From contig JAWHQI010000305.1 in NCBI GenBank assembly GCA_033032865.1, positions 2,731,501 through 2,795,500 of the forward strand: a DNA stretch of 64,000 bases, read 5' to 3'. Source of the stretch: Dactylorhiza incarnata. Lineage: Eukaryota > Streptophyta > Magnoliopsida > Asparagales > Orchidaceae. The notes under the pieces were generated by a model. That model worked only from the letters and a program-made list of their open reading frames with translations. It did no database searches and was not told the origin of the DNA. Below, in pieces: positions 1 through 10,273 of this stretch (its first letter is position 1; the number at the start of each line of letters is the position of its first letter). Position numbers and translations under genes: made by a program.

Positions 1-361
1 TATGGTGATGGTCAATTAGGGCACTTTGTGAAGAATTGCCATTTTTGACCTAAAGGGGCATTTTGGTCAATTTGCACCATTGGGGGTCCCATGATGGGGC
101 TTTTAGGCCCACTAGGTCTCTCATGACATTCTAGACCTAGATGAGTGGTCAATTTGGCATGGTGAGGGTTAATTGACCCTAATTAGGCTACTTTGACCAA
201 TTTAGGGTTAGGGTTGACTTTGGTCAATTTGGCCTCTTTGGTTGACCCCAATGTGCCCTTGGTGCCCTAAGGGGACCCCTAAAGGGTTAGGGATACTATG
301 GTGGGGCCAAATGGTTAAGATGAGGCCCTAAAATCCAACCCTAAGCTAGGTCACTAGAAAT
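1..361. other. Unassigned low-complexity sequence at window edge
   Basis: No coding potential that I can support. The sequence repeats short phrases such as 'ggtcaatttgg' and 'gggttagggttga'. It sits where the U3 of the 5' LTR of element A1 would be expected, but it does not resemble the hairpin array found at the equivalent place in the 3' LTR (12856-13500). It may be an unrelated flank or a highly diverged U3. Confidence 0.4.
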
Positions 362-494
362 TGCTATTTGCAGTCCAAGGCACTTTCAATCCTAATCTTG
401 CCTAAGTTAAAGGGATTTCTACTCTACCAAGGCCTTGTCATGACCTTGTCAGGACAGATTCACCTGGGGGGTCTAGCTGTCTGGGGGATGTTAC

Positions 495-771
495 ACTCCC
501 TGTCATCGAAGGTTGACGGTGAGGTAGTTCTCAGTGCCCTCCAAGGTGCTCAGGCTCAGCATTGGCTTGGGAGGGGAAGTTCCTTGAGAGCTTCCGGGTA
601 TGTGGTGGGACCTCCACGCTGCAGCTTAAGGGGTCCATTTTTGGACTTAGGTGTTCGTCAAGGGCAAGGTTTCTCAGTTCTTAGCGATCAATCAAGGGTC
701 TTAGCTTGGGTCAAGTAAGGGCTAGCCGCATCCCCCTTTCGAACGCTGAAACCGGGTTACTGGTTTCAACA
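495..771 (+). repeat. Remnant of 5' LTR (R-U5 part) of gag-only gypsy element A1
   Basis: The segment from 'ctccctgtcatcgaagg' to the terminal 'ggtttcaaca' is nearly identical to 13655-13930, the end of the 3' LTR. The LTR ends in GGTTTCAACA, the inverted partner of the TGTTGAAACC seen at 43710, 47068 and 60346. It is followed directly by 'ttctggtgcggtgagc', which matches the primer-binding-site position of element A2 ('tggtgcggtgagc'). The upstream half of the LTR, including the TATA box, is not recognisable here. Confidence 0.8.
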
Positions 772-773
772 TT

Positions 774-1530
774 CTGGTGCGGTGAGCGTGGACGCGGCTA
801 GTTCGGAAAGCTCTGGGCAAGTCTCATGGCTGGAAGCGATGAGCTGGGGGGACTCACCCCCTATCAGTGAGTACGTGAAGAAGGGTGATTTTGACGAGTT
901 TGAGAAGTCGATCTTGGAGGTCTTGCGGGTCGCACTCCCCCTCGCGGCGAGTGCTCGACACCACCCACACCCGTGCTCGCCTCGCAATCTCCGATGGAGG
1001 CGGAGCAAACACATCAGCAGGGAGGGAAGAAGAAGGAGGAAGTGAGAAGTCAGAAGGACCAGAGACCCCTCGTTAGGAAGGAGCAAGGCTGGGGGTTTCA
1101 ACCATCAGTCACCCTACCGACCTGGAGGCCGCCATGAGGACCCCCTCAAGGCCAAGGAAGAGGCCATTTCCAAGGGAGAGGAAACTTTCAGGGGGAACAT
1201 GGACGGTTCAACCCAGCAGGGAGACAGTCGGGCACAAGGCCATTGCAACCCCACCCCCTGCAAACCATGACGGTTGGCCGAAAAAGAGGAAATAAGAAGA
1301 GGGGTCGCGCAGGGAAGAAAGCAAGGATGATGGCACTACCGTACTGTGACTTCCATCAGCAGGAGGGCCACGCGACAGCCACATGCCAAGAGTTTCTGGA
1401 GGTAAGGAAAGGAAGAAGAACCTCGGCAGAGAGGAGACAGCTATACCCGGAAGGACCAGGAGGAAACTGAGGAGATGGAGGAAGTGATGAATGAGATGGC
1501 CAAGGTGCATGTGGCCGAGTAAGCGCAAGG
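774..1530 (+). pseudogene. Decayed gag of gag-only Ty3/gypsy element A1
   Basis: This is the remnant of a gypsy-type Gag, which packages element RNA in virus-like particles. Two broken frames remain. Positions 782-1045 begin right after the primer-binding-site region, as the gag of A2 does. Positions 1243-1470 contain a CX2HX4HX4C knuckle (YCDFHQQEGHATATC) followed by QEFLEV, matching the A2 knuckle (YCDFHEEEGHTTSTC...PEFLEL). The central Retrotrans_gag capsid domain present in A2 is missing, and no protease, RT or integrase follows. It is therefore a non-autonomous element reduced even further than A2. The gypsy assignment is firm from the match to A2; the exact boundaries are not. Confidence 0.7.
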
Positions 1531-1593
1531 AAGCGCATTGTAATGGTATGTAATCTATTTATAATATATCAAAAGTAGTTAAAGATAGCATCT

Positions 1594-2160
1594 AAGTCGA
1601 GTCCTCGACTGGAGACCACTCGCCCGAGCTTGTTGATGCCGGTTGCTGGGTGGCTCGTCGGGTAGATTCGTTTTAAGTCGAGTCCTCGACTGGAGACCAC
1701 TCGCCCGGGCTTGTTGATGCCGGTCGCTGGGTGGCTCGTCGGGTAGATTCGTTTTAAGTCGAGTCCTCGACTGGAGACCACTCGCCCGGGCTTGTTGATG
1801 CCGGTCGCTGGGTGGCTCGTCGGGTAGATTCGTTTTAAGTCGAGTCCTCGACTGGAGACCACTCGCCCAGGCTTGTTGATGCCGGTCGCTGGGTGGCTCG
1901 TCGGGTAGATTCGTTTTAAGTCGAGTCCTCGACTGGAGACCACTCGCCCACGCTTGTTGATGCCGGTCGCTGGGTGGCTCGTCGGGTAGATTCATTTTAA
2001 GTCGAGTCCTCGACTGGAGACCACTCGCCCGGGCTTGTTGATGCCGGTCGCTGGGTGGCTCGTCGGGTAGATTCATTTTAAGTCGAGTCCTCGACTGGAG
2101 ACCACTCGCCCGGGCTTGTTGATGCTGATCGCTGGGTGACTCGTCGGGTAGATTCGTTTG
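1594..2160 (+). repeat. 81-bp tandem array, seven copies, inside element A1
   Basis: Units begin with 'aagtcgagtcctcgactgg' at 1594, 1675, 1756, 1837, 1918, 1999 and 2080, with an exact 81-bp period and only a few substitutions. Because 81 is divisible by three, all frames stay open for long stretches and produce spurious ORFs. The unit start contains a small palindrome, GTCGAG-TC-CTCGAC. The array lies just downstream of gag, where pol would be in an autonomous gypsy element. Confidence 0.95.
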
Positions 2161-2202
2161 GGTTGGTAAGGCTCCAAGAAAAGAAGTCGGTCTGAGGATG
2201 TG

Positions 2203-2480
2203 TTGAGTTCCTCCACCTCCAGGTGAGCTCGGCTCCCTGTTAGGTATGGAGTTTCCTCCACCTCCAGGTGAGCTCGGCTCCCTGTTAGGTGTGGAGTTCC
2301 CTCCACCTCCAGGTGAGCTCGGCTCCAGGTAAGTATGGAGTTCCCTCCCCCTCTAGGTGAGCTCGGCTCCCTGGTAATTGTGGAGTTCCCTCCCCCACCA
2401 GGTGAGCTCAGCTCCCTGGTAGGTATGGAGTTCTCGCCCCCACCTCAGGTCGAGCTCGGCTCGACTAGAGGTATTGAGTT
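2203..2480 (+). repeat. 45-bp tandem array, about six diverged copies
   Basis: Units of about 45 bp contain 'ggagttccctcc' and 'ggtgagctcggctcc', at about 2207, 2249, 2293, 2338, 2383 and 2428. The array bridges the 81-bp and 150-bp arrays of element A1 and shares the 'gagctcggctc' phrase with the latter, so the two may share ancestry. Confidence 0.8.
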
Positions 2481-2517
2481 TTTCTCTACTCAAGGTCAAG
2501 ATCAATTCGACCTAAAG

Positions 2518-3038
2518 GTGTTGAGCTTTCTCCACCTCCTGTTGAGCTCGGCTCACAGGAGGGGTGTCTAGTGGAGAAATGTTCGTTCCTCACCTCATGT
2601 CAAGTTCAGCTCGACTAGAGGTGTTGAGTCTCCCTCCACCTTCAGTCGAGTTTAACTCGACCTAAAGGTGTTGAGCTTTCTCCACCTCTTGTTGTGCTCG
2701 GCTCACAGGAGGGGTGTCTAGTGGAGAAAGGTCCGTTCCTCACCTCATGTCGAGTTCGGCTCGACTAGAGGTGTTGAGTCTCCCTCCACCTTCGGTCGAG
2801 TTTAGCTCGACCTAAAGGTGTTGAGCTTTCTCCACCTCCTGTTGCGCTCGGCTCACAGGAGGGGTGTCTAGTGGAGAAATGTCTGTTCCTCACCTCATGT
2901 CGAGTTCGACTCGACTAGAGGGGTTGAGTCTCCCTCCACCTTCGGTCGAGTTTAGCTCGACCTAAAGCTGTTGAGCTTTCTCCACCTCCTGTTGCGCTCG
3001 GCTCACAGGAGGGGTGTCTAGTGGAGAAAGGTTCATTC
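2518..3038 (+). repeat. 150-bp tandem array of element A1, left part
   Basis: Units start 'gtgttgagctttctcc' at 2518, 2668 and 2818, with a variant at 2968, giving a 150-bp period. The array is cut after position 3038 by insertion of the copia element and resumes at 12345. The last five bases before the insertion (cattc, 3034-3038) are the target site duplicated on the other side. Confidence 0.93.
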
Positions 3039-5110
3039 TGAAGGATTTGTGTTTTGAAAGTTGTCTTCGAATTTATTTAGTTTATGTTTTGCGAATAATT
3101 AATTTATTCTGTCCCTAGATCGTATAGTGATGTCTCATGGTAGTTCAAGAAGATGCTCTTGGTCTTGAACAGTAGAACGCTTGAGTTCCATCACATGATC
3201 TTAGTTTAACATGCTCACAATCATGGTGGTCAGAGTGGGACATTGACCACCGCCTTGGATTGTCATATGAATTAAAGTACATTGTAGTTCTACAAATGTT
3301 GATAAAAGTTATCGTTTAATCATATGAATATGTATATAGGTTGAAGCTATACATATTGAGTCATACCTAATCTTAAGTTGAGATATCGTATGGATTGTGT
3401 TTAGTGTCATCGATAATCTCAACGTGTCTTATTGAATGTAGATATGAGATTTGTGAACCTGCCTTCACAGGGCATACAATGTGGTAACAGTTGAATATCG
3501 TCTATTGATGGAATATACACTGCAACTCGTTGTGTGACTTGTGCGGATTAGGTTTACACATCGATAGTATCATTTGTCCCTCGAGTTACATCGAGCTATG
3601 ATATTACTGGGCCCCTTGGCAAAGCGAGATTGTATGGCATGCAATATAACTGAAAGTAGTTATAAAATACATTGCTTGAGAAGCCAAGAAAGATGAATGT
3701 GCTGCGGGAATGACACTAACCTCTCCCGCGGGACATTCATGATATCATGTGACATGCATAGACACGGGTCATCTATATTTGTGTTACCTAGTTGTTGTGT
3801 TGTCTGGTCAGCTATAATGCAGTGATAAAGCCTCTTATAGCCCATGATATATATAAATATATTATCGACTAGACGACTCAGTCACTCAATAAAGGTCACA
3901 CCAAATGAACAGAAACAGCCGCATTCGACTCAAATTGTGTATTTATTTTCATAGTTATATGACTCAAATACTTGGTTGAGTGCGAATAGCAATTGTCGTT
4001 AAGCGACACGTTTAGACAGTTATTAATTTGTGTTTCTTTGTTTAGGCGTTATTGATATAATGATTGAATCCATTATAGAATCGATAACTTGACTAAATAA
4101 TATATGTAGCTCGTGGCGTTACATACAATCACATTAATTAATAAGTTTTGGCAGGGAAGAAATGATGGTGGTGGCATTGTATAAATGATTCGTTTGTACA
4201 ATATTTTAGCACACTAATTGAGAATTCAAATTCTCTAGAATTTCTAATTAAGGATTTCAGTTTTGGATTTGATAAAGACCCAATTAAGAAATCAGTTTTT
4301 CTTAAAGGCTGAAATTGAATTTCTAATTAAAGGATTTCAGTTTTTTTTGGAATATATAAAGATCCTCATAAAAGCTGAAATTAAATTCTAATTATTGAAA
4401 TTCCTTAAATATAGGATTCTCTTTCTCTCCCTTTATTACGTTAAAAAAAAGGAATAGGAGAAAGGTGGCGTGAATCCATAAGGTTCAGCCGGTGAAGAAA
4501 ATAAACATTGCTTTCCTCTCTCCCTGACTGCCCGGTTCCTCCTCCTGAGCAGATTCCCCGGCGGCCGTTCGAACCCTTTCCTACAGTGGGTTCTCCGGCA
4601 GTCATTCCTTGACTATTTTCTTAGTCGGTGAAGGGCTGCGAGAGGAGTTTTCTTGGACGGTAAAAGAGAGCAGCCTTTCTCCATTCTTCCTTCTATTCGC
4701 CGGCACCTTGGAGTGGTTCGGTCACTTGGAGTTACCTGGCAATAGGAGCACTGTCTAAAGCTTGTTCCTCTTCCTCTACTCATCAAAGTAGAGGTAGTTG
4801 GGCTGTTTTGGGTTCAAGGTGAACCTAGAGTTTTTGGAGCCGGATCTTGTCTCTTCATCGGCGCGTTTTTGTTTCTCCGCCTCGCCGCGTCAAAATCGGA
4901 GATCCGCTCTTCACCTAGAGATTTATCTCTAGAGGTACAACTCTAATCTTTTGTGATGGTTTAGATTAGTTTGTGATTACTAATTTTGAACGACGTGAAA
5001 AATTATCTCGCAATTGCCATGAGATGAACACGATCCAAATTTCTGTGTTTTCGTTTTTGTGTTTAAATTTTTTTTAAATTTCATCCCTACGTTGCACACT
5101 AAATCCAACA
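3039..5110 (+). repeat. 5' LTR of young copia element
   Basis: Begins TGAAGGATTTG and ends AAATCCAACA, so the TG...CA termini are present. It is 2072 bp, against 2071 bp for the 3' copy. It carries an AT-rich TATA-like stretch near 3847. The region 4209-4410 is built from related phrases ('ggatttcagtttt', 'gctgaaatt'). Confidence 0.95.
3847..3862 (+). promoter_or_regulatory. Candidate TATA box in copia LTR
   Basis: The stretch 'tatatataaatatatt' is the clearest TATA-like motif in the LTR, with an identical copy at 11082-11097. The LTR has other AT-rich stretches, so the actual start site is not settled by sequence. Confidence 0.4.
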
Positions 5111-5111
5111 G

Positions 5112-5123
5112 TGGTATCAGAGC
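5112..5123 (+). promoter_or_regulatory. Primer-binding site (initiator tRNA-Met)
   Basis: TGGTATCAGAGC starts two bases past the LTR end. This is the standard plant copia minus-strand primer site, complementary to the 3' end of initiator tRNA-Met. A leader of about 930 bp with no convincing ORF separates it from the gag-pol start. Confidence 0.95.
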
Positions 5124-6053
5124 GTGGTTTGTTCTCTCATGGCAATATTAGTCGTTTCAATTTTGTGCTAGGTCATACGCACAATAGGTTTGAATTAATT
5201 ATGTCCTAAGATTTGATTCAAGTTTTATTAATTCACCTTGTTTGGAATTATTAAAAGATTATTTTGTTGGATTTAAAATAATCAAGGTGAATCAAGAAAT
5301 CTTGCGACATGGATTAATCCAAATAAGATTGAACCTTGCGAGATTTGTTTTCTTTCGTTTAATTTTAATGGAGAGCATCTCATTTTCATTTTACTTTGCA
5401 TTTAGAACTTCTGGAATGTATTGTTGTGAATGGATGTAATAGTTAGAATGCCATGTGTTAGGTTTTCTATTTGTTGCAATTATTTTCTCTTATCTTCGTG
5501 TAAAAGGAAATAATTTAAATCAAAAGAAAAATTTAAGAGAGTTTTTCCTCCTCATCGTGTCCATCTAAGCTAGTGTTTTGAATGAACATGAGTGTAAATT
5601 CAATCATTAGACATGGTGGCACTTGTGCAAGTTGATATTAGGCCACAAGTGGGCAAGTCGTGTGTGGCACTTCTTGCTCATTTTGTGGAAATATCACTCG
5701 CACAAGTTACCCTACATGATGAGTTCTCTTAATCAAATTTTCAAGATCTAGGCTTGGACTTTTGGGAAAATGTTATTTTTTAAAATAGTCTCCTCACAAT
5801 AAATTATGAATAAATTTATTTTGAAATAAATATCAAGAATCATAAAGGTTTTAAGATTTCCTTAAAAGGTTATGATTGGTGATTAGTACCTACCTGGACA
5901 ACCTTTTGGATGAGTCCACTAGTTTGAAAAGGATCTTAATTTACTATTTTAAAAATAAAATAAAATATGGATCTCTCTAATCCATCAGATATTTTTTTAA
6001 AAAATATTTTAAACATGAACTTTAACTTGCTCTCATAACTATTTTTTAAAGCT

Positions 6054-9000
6054 ATGTCTACACTACCGAACTTTCTGCGTTCAATGATCGATAAAAGCCC
6101 ACTTGCGAATGACGGGTCGAACTTTTCTGACTGGATCCTTAAGCTTAACATTGTGTTGCGCTTGGAGAATCTCTTACCTATTTTGGAGGGAGAATGCCCA
6201 AAAGAGAAAGAGATTGGCAAGCCAACTGATGCTGAGAAGGAGGAACAGAAAAGGTGGAATGACAATCAGCGTGTCGTGCAGACTCTGATCTTGGCCAGCA
6301 TTGGCGATCAGCTGCAAAGGAAATTTCTCGATACTCCTGCAAAGGAAATAGTAGCACAGTTGGAAAAGATGTTCACCGATAGTGCTCGTAAAGAGCGCTA
6401 TAAGACCACCATCGCACTCACAAGGTGCAAGATGATGGAGGGTGAATCTGTCTCGGTGCACTTCCTTAAGGTGCAGGGTTATTTGGAGAAATTGGAGAAA
6501 CTAAATTCTCCCATTCCTGAAGACATTGCTGAGGACATCATTTTGGGGTCACTTCCTTACTCGTTTAAGGACTTCATCATGCACTATCATATGCGTGAGA
6601 AGAACATGACCATAAATGAACTCCACAATGCCCTCAAAACAGCTGAGGTTGACATGGGCAAGACAAAGGGGAATGCTGTCTTAGCTGTTGCGTCTGAAAG
6701 CAAGAAGATGTTCAAGAAAAAGGACAAGACCAAAGGCCAAACCTCGAAAGGAAACCCTCATCTCAAGGGCAAAAAGGGAGGAACTCAAGGGAGTACCTCC
6801 AAGGGTGGCAGCATGAAGAATTCTCCTAATTCTCTCACTGAGTGCTACCATTGCCACGAGAAGGGACACTTCAAGATGAACTGCCCCAAGTACAAGAAAG
6901 ACTTGGATGAAGGCAAAATTGAAAGGAAGCGTCCTAAAGGTATACTTGTTATTGAGTTAAGTTTAAACCTAACAACTACTATCCTTGATTGGGTAATTGA
7001 TACCGGATCGTGTGCTCACTTAGTCTCTAATGTGCAGTCACTAAAGGATAAGAGATCTCTCCCCAAAGGAGAGGTTGTGCTGAAGGTTGGAAACGGTGCC
7101 AGTATCTCCGCAGTTGCAGTGGGCACCTTGGAGCTTCCTCTACCTAGCGGTTTAATTTTAACGTTGTTTAATGTTTATCATGTCCCTTCTATTATGAGAA
7201 ACATTATTTCTGCATCATGTTTAGATGTAGAAGGTTTTCATTTTTTCATTGGGAACTCCCAAATGCGAATAGAGAAGGATGGTTTATTTTATGCAAATGC
7301 TTTCATTTCAAATGGATTATATTTGCTTAATATTGCTGAAGATAAACAAGTTTTAAACATAAATAACAAACGACTCAAAATATCTCACATAAGTGAGACT
7401 CTCTTATGGCACCACCGTCTTGGTCACATTAATGAAAAACGCATAAGGAAATTGCATCAAGCTAATCTTTTAGATTCTTTTGATCCCGATGCAATTGGGA
7501 CATGCGAATCATGCCTAACTGGCAAAATGACCAAGACACCATTCAAAAAGAAAGGTGCAAGGGCAAACAACTTATTGGAATTGATACACTCTGATGTATG
7601 TGGTCCAATGAGTGTATGTGCTAGAGATGGTTTTAGATACTTCATCACTTTTACGGATGATTATAGTCGTTATGACTATGTCTATCTTATGAAGCATAAA
7701 AGTGAATCCCTTGCCAAGTTCAAGGAGTATAAAAATGAAGTGGAAAATCAACTAGATAAGAGAATCAAAGTTTTGAGAACAGATCGTGGAGGTGAGTACT
7801 TGAGCAATGAGTTCAGTACTTACCTAAAGGAGTGTGGTATTGTACCACAACTAACTCCTCCTGGGACACCGCAGTGGAATGGAGTCTCCGAAAGGAGAAA
7901 CCGGACCCTGCTATACATGGTTAGACCCATGATGTGTCAAACCGATCTACCTTTATATTTTTGGGGTCATGCACTTTTAACCGCGGCTTACACTCTAAAC
8001 TTCGTTCCAACTAAGGCCGTAGAAAAAACTCCACATGAAATATGGGTTGGGAAACCACCCAACACATCCTTCTTTAAGATTTGGGGTTGTGAGGCATATG
8101 TCAAGCGTATGCTATCATCTAAACTCGACCCCAAAGCCGATAAGTGTTTCTTCATTGGATACCCTAGAGAAACAAAAGGGTATAGCTTTTGGCACAAGTC
8201 AACGAATACTATATTCGTTAAGAAGGGTGCTACATTCTTAGAGAAAGAGTTTCTTGAAAGAATCAAAAGCGGTGACCGTAGGGTGACACTTGAGGAAACT
8301 CAAGAAAACCTACAAGAGAATGATCATGAGATGAACATTGATGTTCAATATGATCACCAAGAGTCACAAGAAGTTCCTTTAGTCAGTGGGAGCATGAGTA
8401 TTCCACCTTCGCAAATGATTGCGGAGGAGACTCTTACTTTACCACCGCCTGTTAGTTCTACTCATGTTGAGCATGAGTTGACTCCACCAGAAATGGTGGA
8501 GAAGATTCAAGAATCTCAAATTGAGCCAGACAAACCAAAGGAACTTAGAAGGTCAATCAGGGAAAGGAAAAAGCCTGATATTTATATGGGCCTTCATGAG
8601 GTGTTCGTTCTAGACACAGAAGACCCGTTTACCTATGAAGAAGCAATGAAAAGAAAGGATTCCATAGCATGGCTTGAAGCCATGAAATCCGAAATGCAAT
8701 CCATGTACGACAATCAAGTATGGAACTTGGTTGACCTTCCTGATGGAAAGAAATCCATTCCTTGTAAATGGATCTTCAAGAGGAAGATGGACATGAATGG
8801 CAACATGACAACCTACAAGGCAAGACTTGTAGCGAAAGGTTTTAGTCAAGTCCAAGGGATTGACTATGATGAAACCTTTTCGCCCGTTGTGATGTTTAAA
8901 ACAATTCGGATCATGTTGGCCATTGCCGCATTTCATGATTATGAAATTTGGCAACTGGATGTCAAAACAGCTTTCTTAAATGGAAAGCTAGATGAGGATG

Positions 9001-10208
9001 TATTTATGAAGCAACCTCAAGGTTTTGAAGATCCTCAGAATAATGGCAAAGTATGCAAGCTTCAAAGAGCCATTTATGGGTTGAAGCAAGCATCAAGGAG
9101 TTGGAATAAACGCTTTGATGAAGAGGTTAAAACCCTTGGATTCATTCAAAGCAAGGAAGAGCCTTGTGTATACAAGAAGGTGAGTGGGAGTCACGTTGTT
9201 TTTCTAATCCTATATGTTGACGACATCTTACTAATGGGAAACAATTTATCTATAATGGAACAAACAAGAAATTCGTTGAAAATGATATTTTCAATGAAGG
9301 ACATGGGTGAAGCTCAATATATCTTAGGAATAAAGATATATAGAGACAGATCACGTAGACTCATTGGCCTAAGTCAAAGTATCTATATTGACAAAATCTT
9401 AGAAAGGTTCCAAATGGAAAACTCTAAGAAAGGAAATGTGCCAATGAAGATGTCTACTCAGCTAGACAAGTCTCAATGTGCCTCATCACATAAAGACATT
9501 GAATATATGATGAATGTGCCCTATGCTTCCGCCATAGGTTCCATCATGTATGCCATGATCTGTACGAGACCTGATGTCGCATATGCTCTTAGCATGACGA
9601 GTCGACATCAAGCTTCACCTGGTCTGAATCATTGGACAGCGGTCAAGAATATTCTTAGGTACCTTAAAAGGACCAAGAATAAGTTTCTTGTATTTGGTGG
9701 ACATAAAGAGCTCCGAGTAGAAGGTTACACGGATGCTAGCTTTATGACAGATCCGGACGATAGAAGATCTCAATCTGGGTTCGTTTTTCTTCTGAATGGT
9801 GGAGCTGTGAGTTGGCGTAGTTGGAAACAATCCACTACTGCTGATTCAACCACCGCAGCGGAAGTCATGGCGGCCGCGGAGGCAAGCAAGGAGGCAGTCT
9901 GGATAAAGAAATTTCTTGAGGAGCTAGGAGTCGTGGCATCTAGTGAAGAGCCCTTGAGATTGTTTTGTGATAATAGTGCTTCCATTTCACAAATCAAGGA
10001 GCCAAAGTCACATCACAAGACAAAGTACATGGATCGAAAGTATTTTGTCACGCGCGACTTCATTGAAGAAGGCAAGGTTGCACTTTTATGGATTGACACA
10101 AATAGCAACACAGCTGATCCCTTCACCAAGTCTTTGTCTCAAGCCAAAGGAGAAATTCATTTCGAGTCCATGGGGTTGCAAGACCATGGAGAGTGGCTTG
10201 ATATGTAA
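6054..10208 (+). CDS. Copia Gag-Pol polyprotein, intact 1384-codon ORF
   Basis: One uninterrupted frame encodes all functions needed for retrotransposition. In order: a copia-type Gag (about residues 1-200); a CX2CX4HX4C zinc knuckle (CYHCHEKGHFKMNC, about residue 263); an aspartic protease with DTGS (about residue 317); the GAG-pre-integrase HHCC finger (HHRLGH ... CESC); and an integrase core with D (HSDVCGP), D (RTDRGGEY) and E (NGVSERRNR). Then comes reverse transcriptase with YVDD (about residue 1058), and RNase H starting at YTDAS with later E and D (LFCDNSAS) residues. The first ATG of the frame precedes a plausible Gag N-terminus, so I keep 6054. With its intact LTRs this looks capable of autonomous movement; expression and activity are not shown by sequence. 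Confidence 0.96.
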   Translation: MSTLPNFLRSMIDKSPLANDGSNFSDWILKLNIVLRLENLLPILEGECPKEKEIGKPTDAEKEEQKRWNDNQRVVQTLILASIGDQLQRKFLDTPAKEIVAQLEKMFTDSARKERYKTTIALTRCKMMEGESVSVHFLKVQGYLEKLEKLNSPIPEDIAEDIILGSLPYSFKDFIMHYHMREKNMTINELHNALKTAEVDMGKTKGNAVLAVASESKKMFKKKDKTKGQTSKGNPHLKGKKGGTQGSTSKGGSMKNSPNSLTECYHCHEKGHFKMNCPKYKKDLDEGKIERKRPKGILVIELSLNLTTTILDWVIDTGSCAHLVSNVQSLKDKRSLPKGEVVLKVGNGASISAVAVGTLELPLPSGLILTLFNVYHVPSIMRNIISASCLDVEGFHFFIGNSQMRIEKDGLFYANAFISNGLYLLNIAEDKQVLNINNKRLKISHISETLLWHHRLGHINEKRIRKLHQANLLDSFDPDAIGTCESCLTGKMTKTPFKKKGARANNLLELIHSDVCGPMSVCARDGFRYFITFTDDYSRYDYVYLMKHKSESLAKFKEYKNEVENQLDKRIKVLRTDRGGEYLSNEFSTYLKECGIVPQLTPPGTPQWNGVSERRNRTLLYMVRPMMCQTDLPLYFWGHALLTAAYTLNFVPTKAVEKTPHEIWVGKPPNTSFFKIWGCEAYVKRMLSSKLDPKADKCFFIGYPRETKGYSFWHKSTNTIFVKKGATFLEKEFLERIKSGDRRVTLEETQENLQENDHEMNIDVQYDHQESQEVPLVSGSMSIPPSQMIAEETLTLPPPVSSTHVEHELTPPEMVEKIQESQIEPDKPKELRRSIRERKKPDIYMGLHEVFVLDTEDPFTYEEAMKRKDSIAWLEAMKSEMQSMYDNQVWNLVDLPDGKKSIPCKWIFKRKMDMNGNMTTYKARLVAKGFSQVQGIDYDETFSPVVMFKTIRIMLAIAAFHDYEIWQLDVKTAFLNGKLDEDVFMKQPQGFEDPQNNGKVCKLQRAIYGLKQASRSWNKRFDEEVKTLGFIQSKEEPCVYKKVSGSHVVFLILYVDDILLMGNNLSIMEQTRNSLKMIFSMKDMGEAQYILGIKIYRDRSRRLIGLSQSIYIDKILERFQMENSKKGNVPMKMSTQLDKSQCASSHKDIEYMMNVPYASAIGSIMYAMICTRPDVAYALSMTSRHQASPGLNHWTAVKNILRYLKRTKNKFLVFGGHKELRVEGYTDASFMTDPDDRRSQSGFVFLLNGGAVSWRSWKQSTTADSTTAAEVMAAAEASKEAVWIKKFLEELGVVASSEEPLRLFCDNSASISQIKEPKSHHKTKYMDRKYFVTRDFIEEGKVALLWIDTNSNTADPFTKSLSQAKGEIHFESMGLQDHGEWLDM

Positions 10209-10258
10209 TGACAAATGATTCTCCTTTTGTTTTGTATTTCTTTTATTAGAAACTTTAA

Positions 10259-10273
10259 AAACAAGTGGGAGAT
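10259..10273 (+). promoter_or_regulatory. Polypurine tract of copia element
   Basis: 'aaacaagtgggaga' lies immediately before the TGAAGG start of the 3' LTR. This is the expected plus-strand primer for reverse transcription. Confidence 0.85.

Noticed and set aside
150..300. Telomere-like TTTAGGG phrases
   Set aside because: Only one or two isolated degenerate copies, not an array.
1579..2076. 165- and 124-codon repetitive ORFs
   Set aside because: The 81-bp unit is divisible by three and lacks stops in several frames; no evidence of coding.
1594..3038. CRISPR-like regular spacing
   Set aside because: Units are contiguous tandem repeats of 45, 81 and 150 bp with no unique spacers, in a plant retroelement.
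3660..3845. 61-codon ORF present in both copia LTRs
   Set aside because: Duplicated only because the LTR is; antisense, short and without domain similarity.
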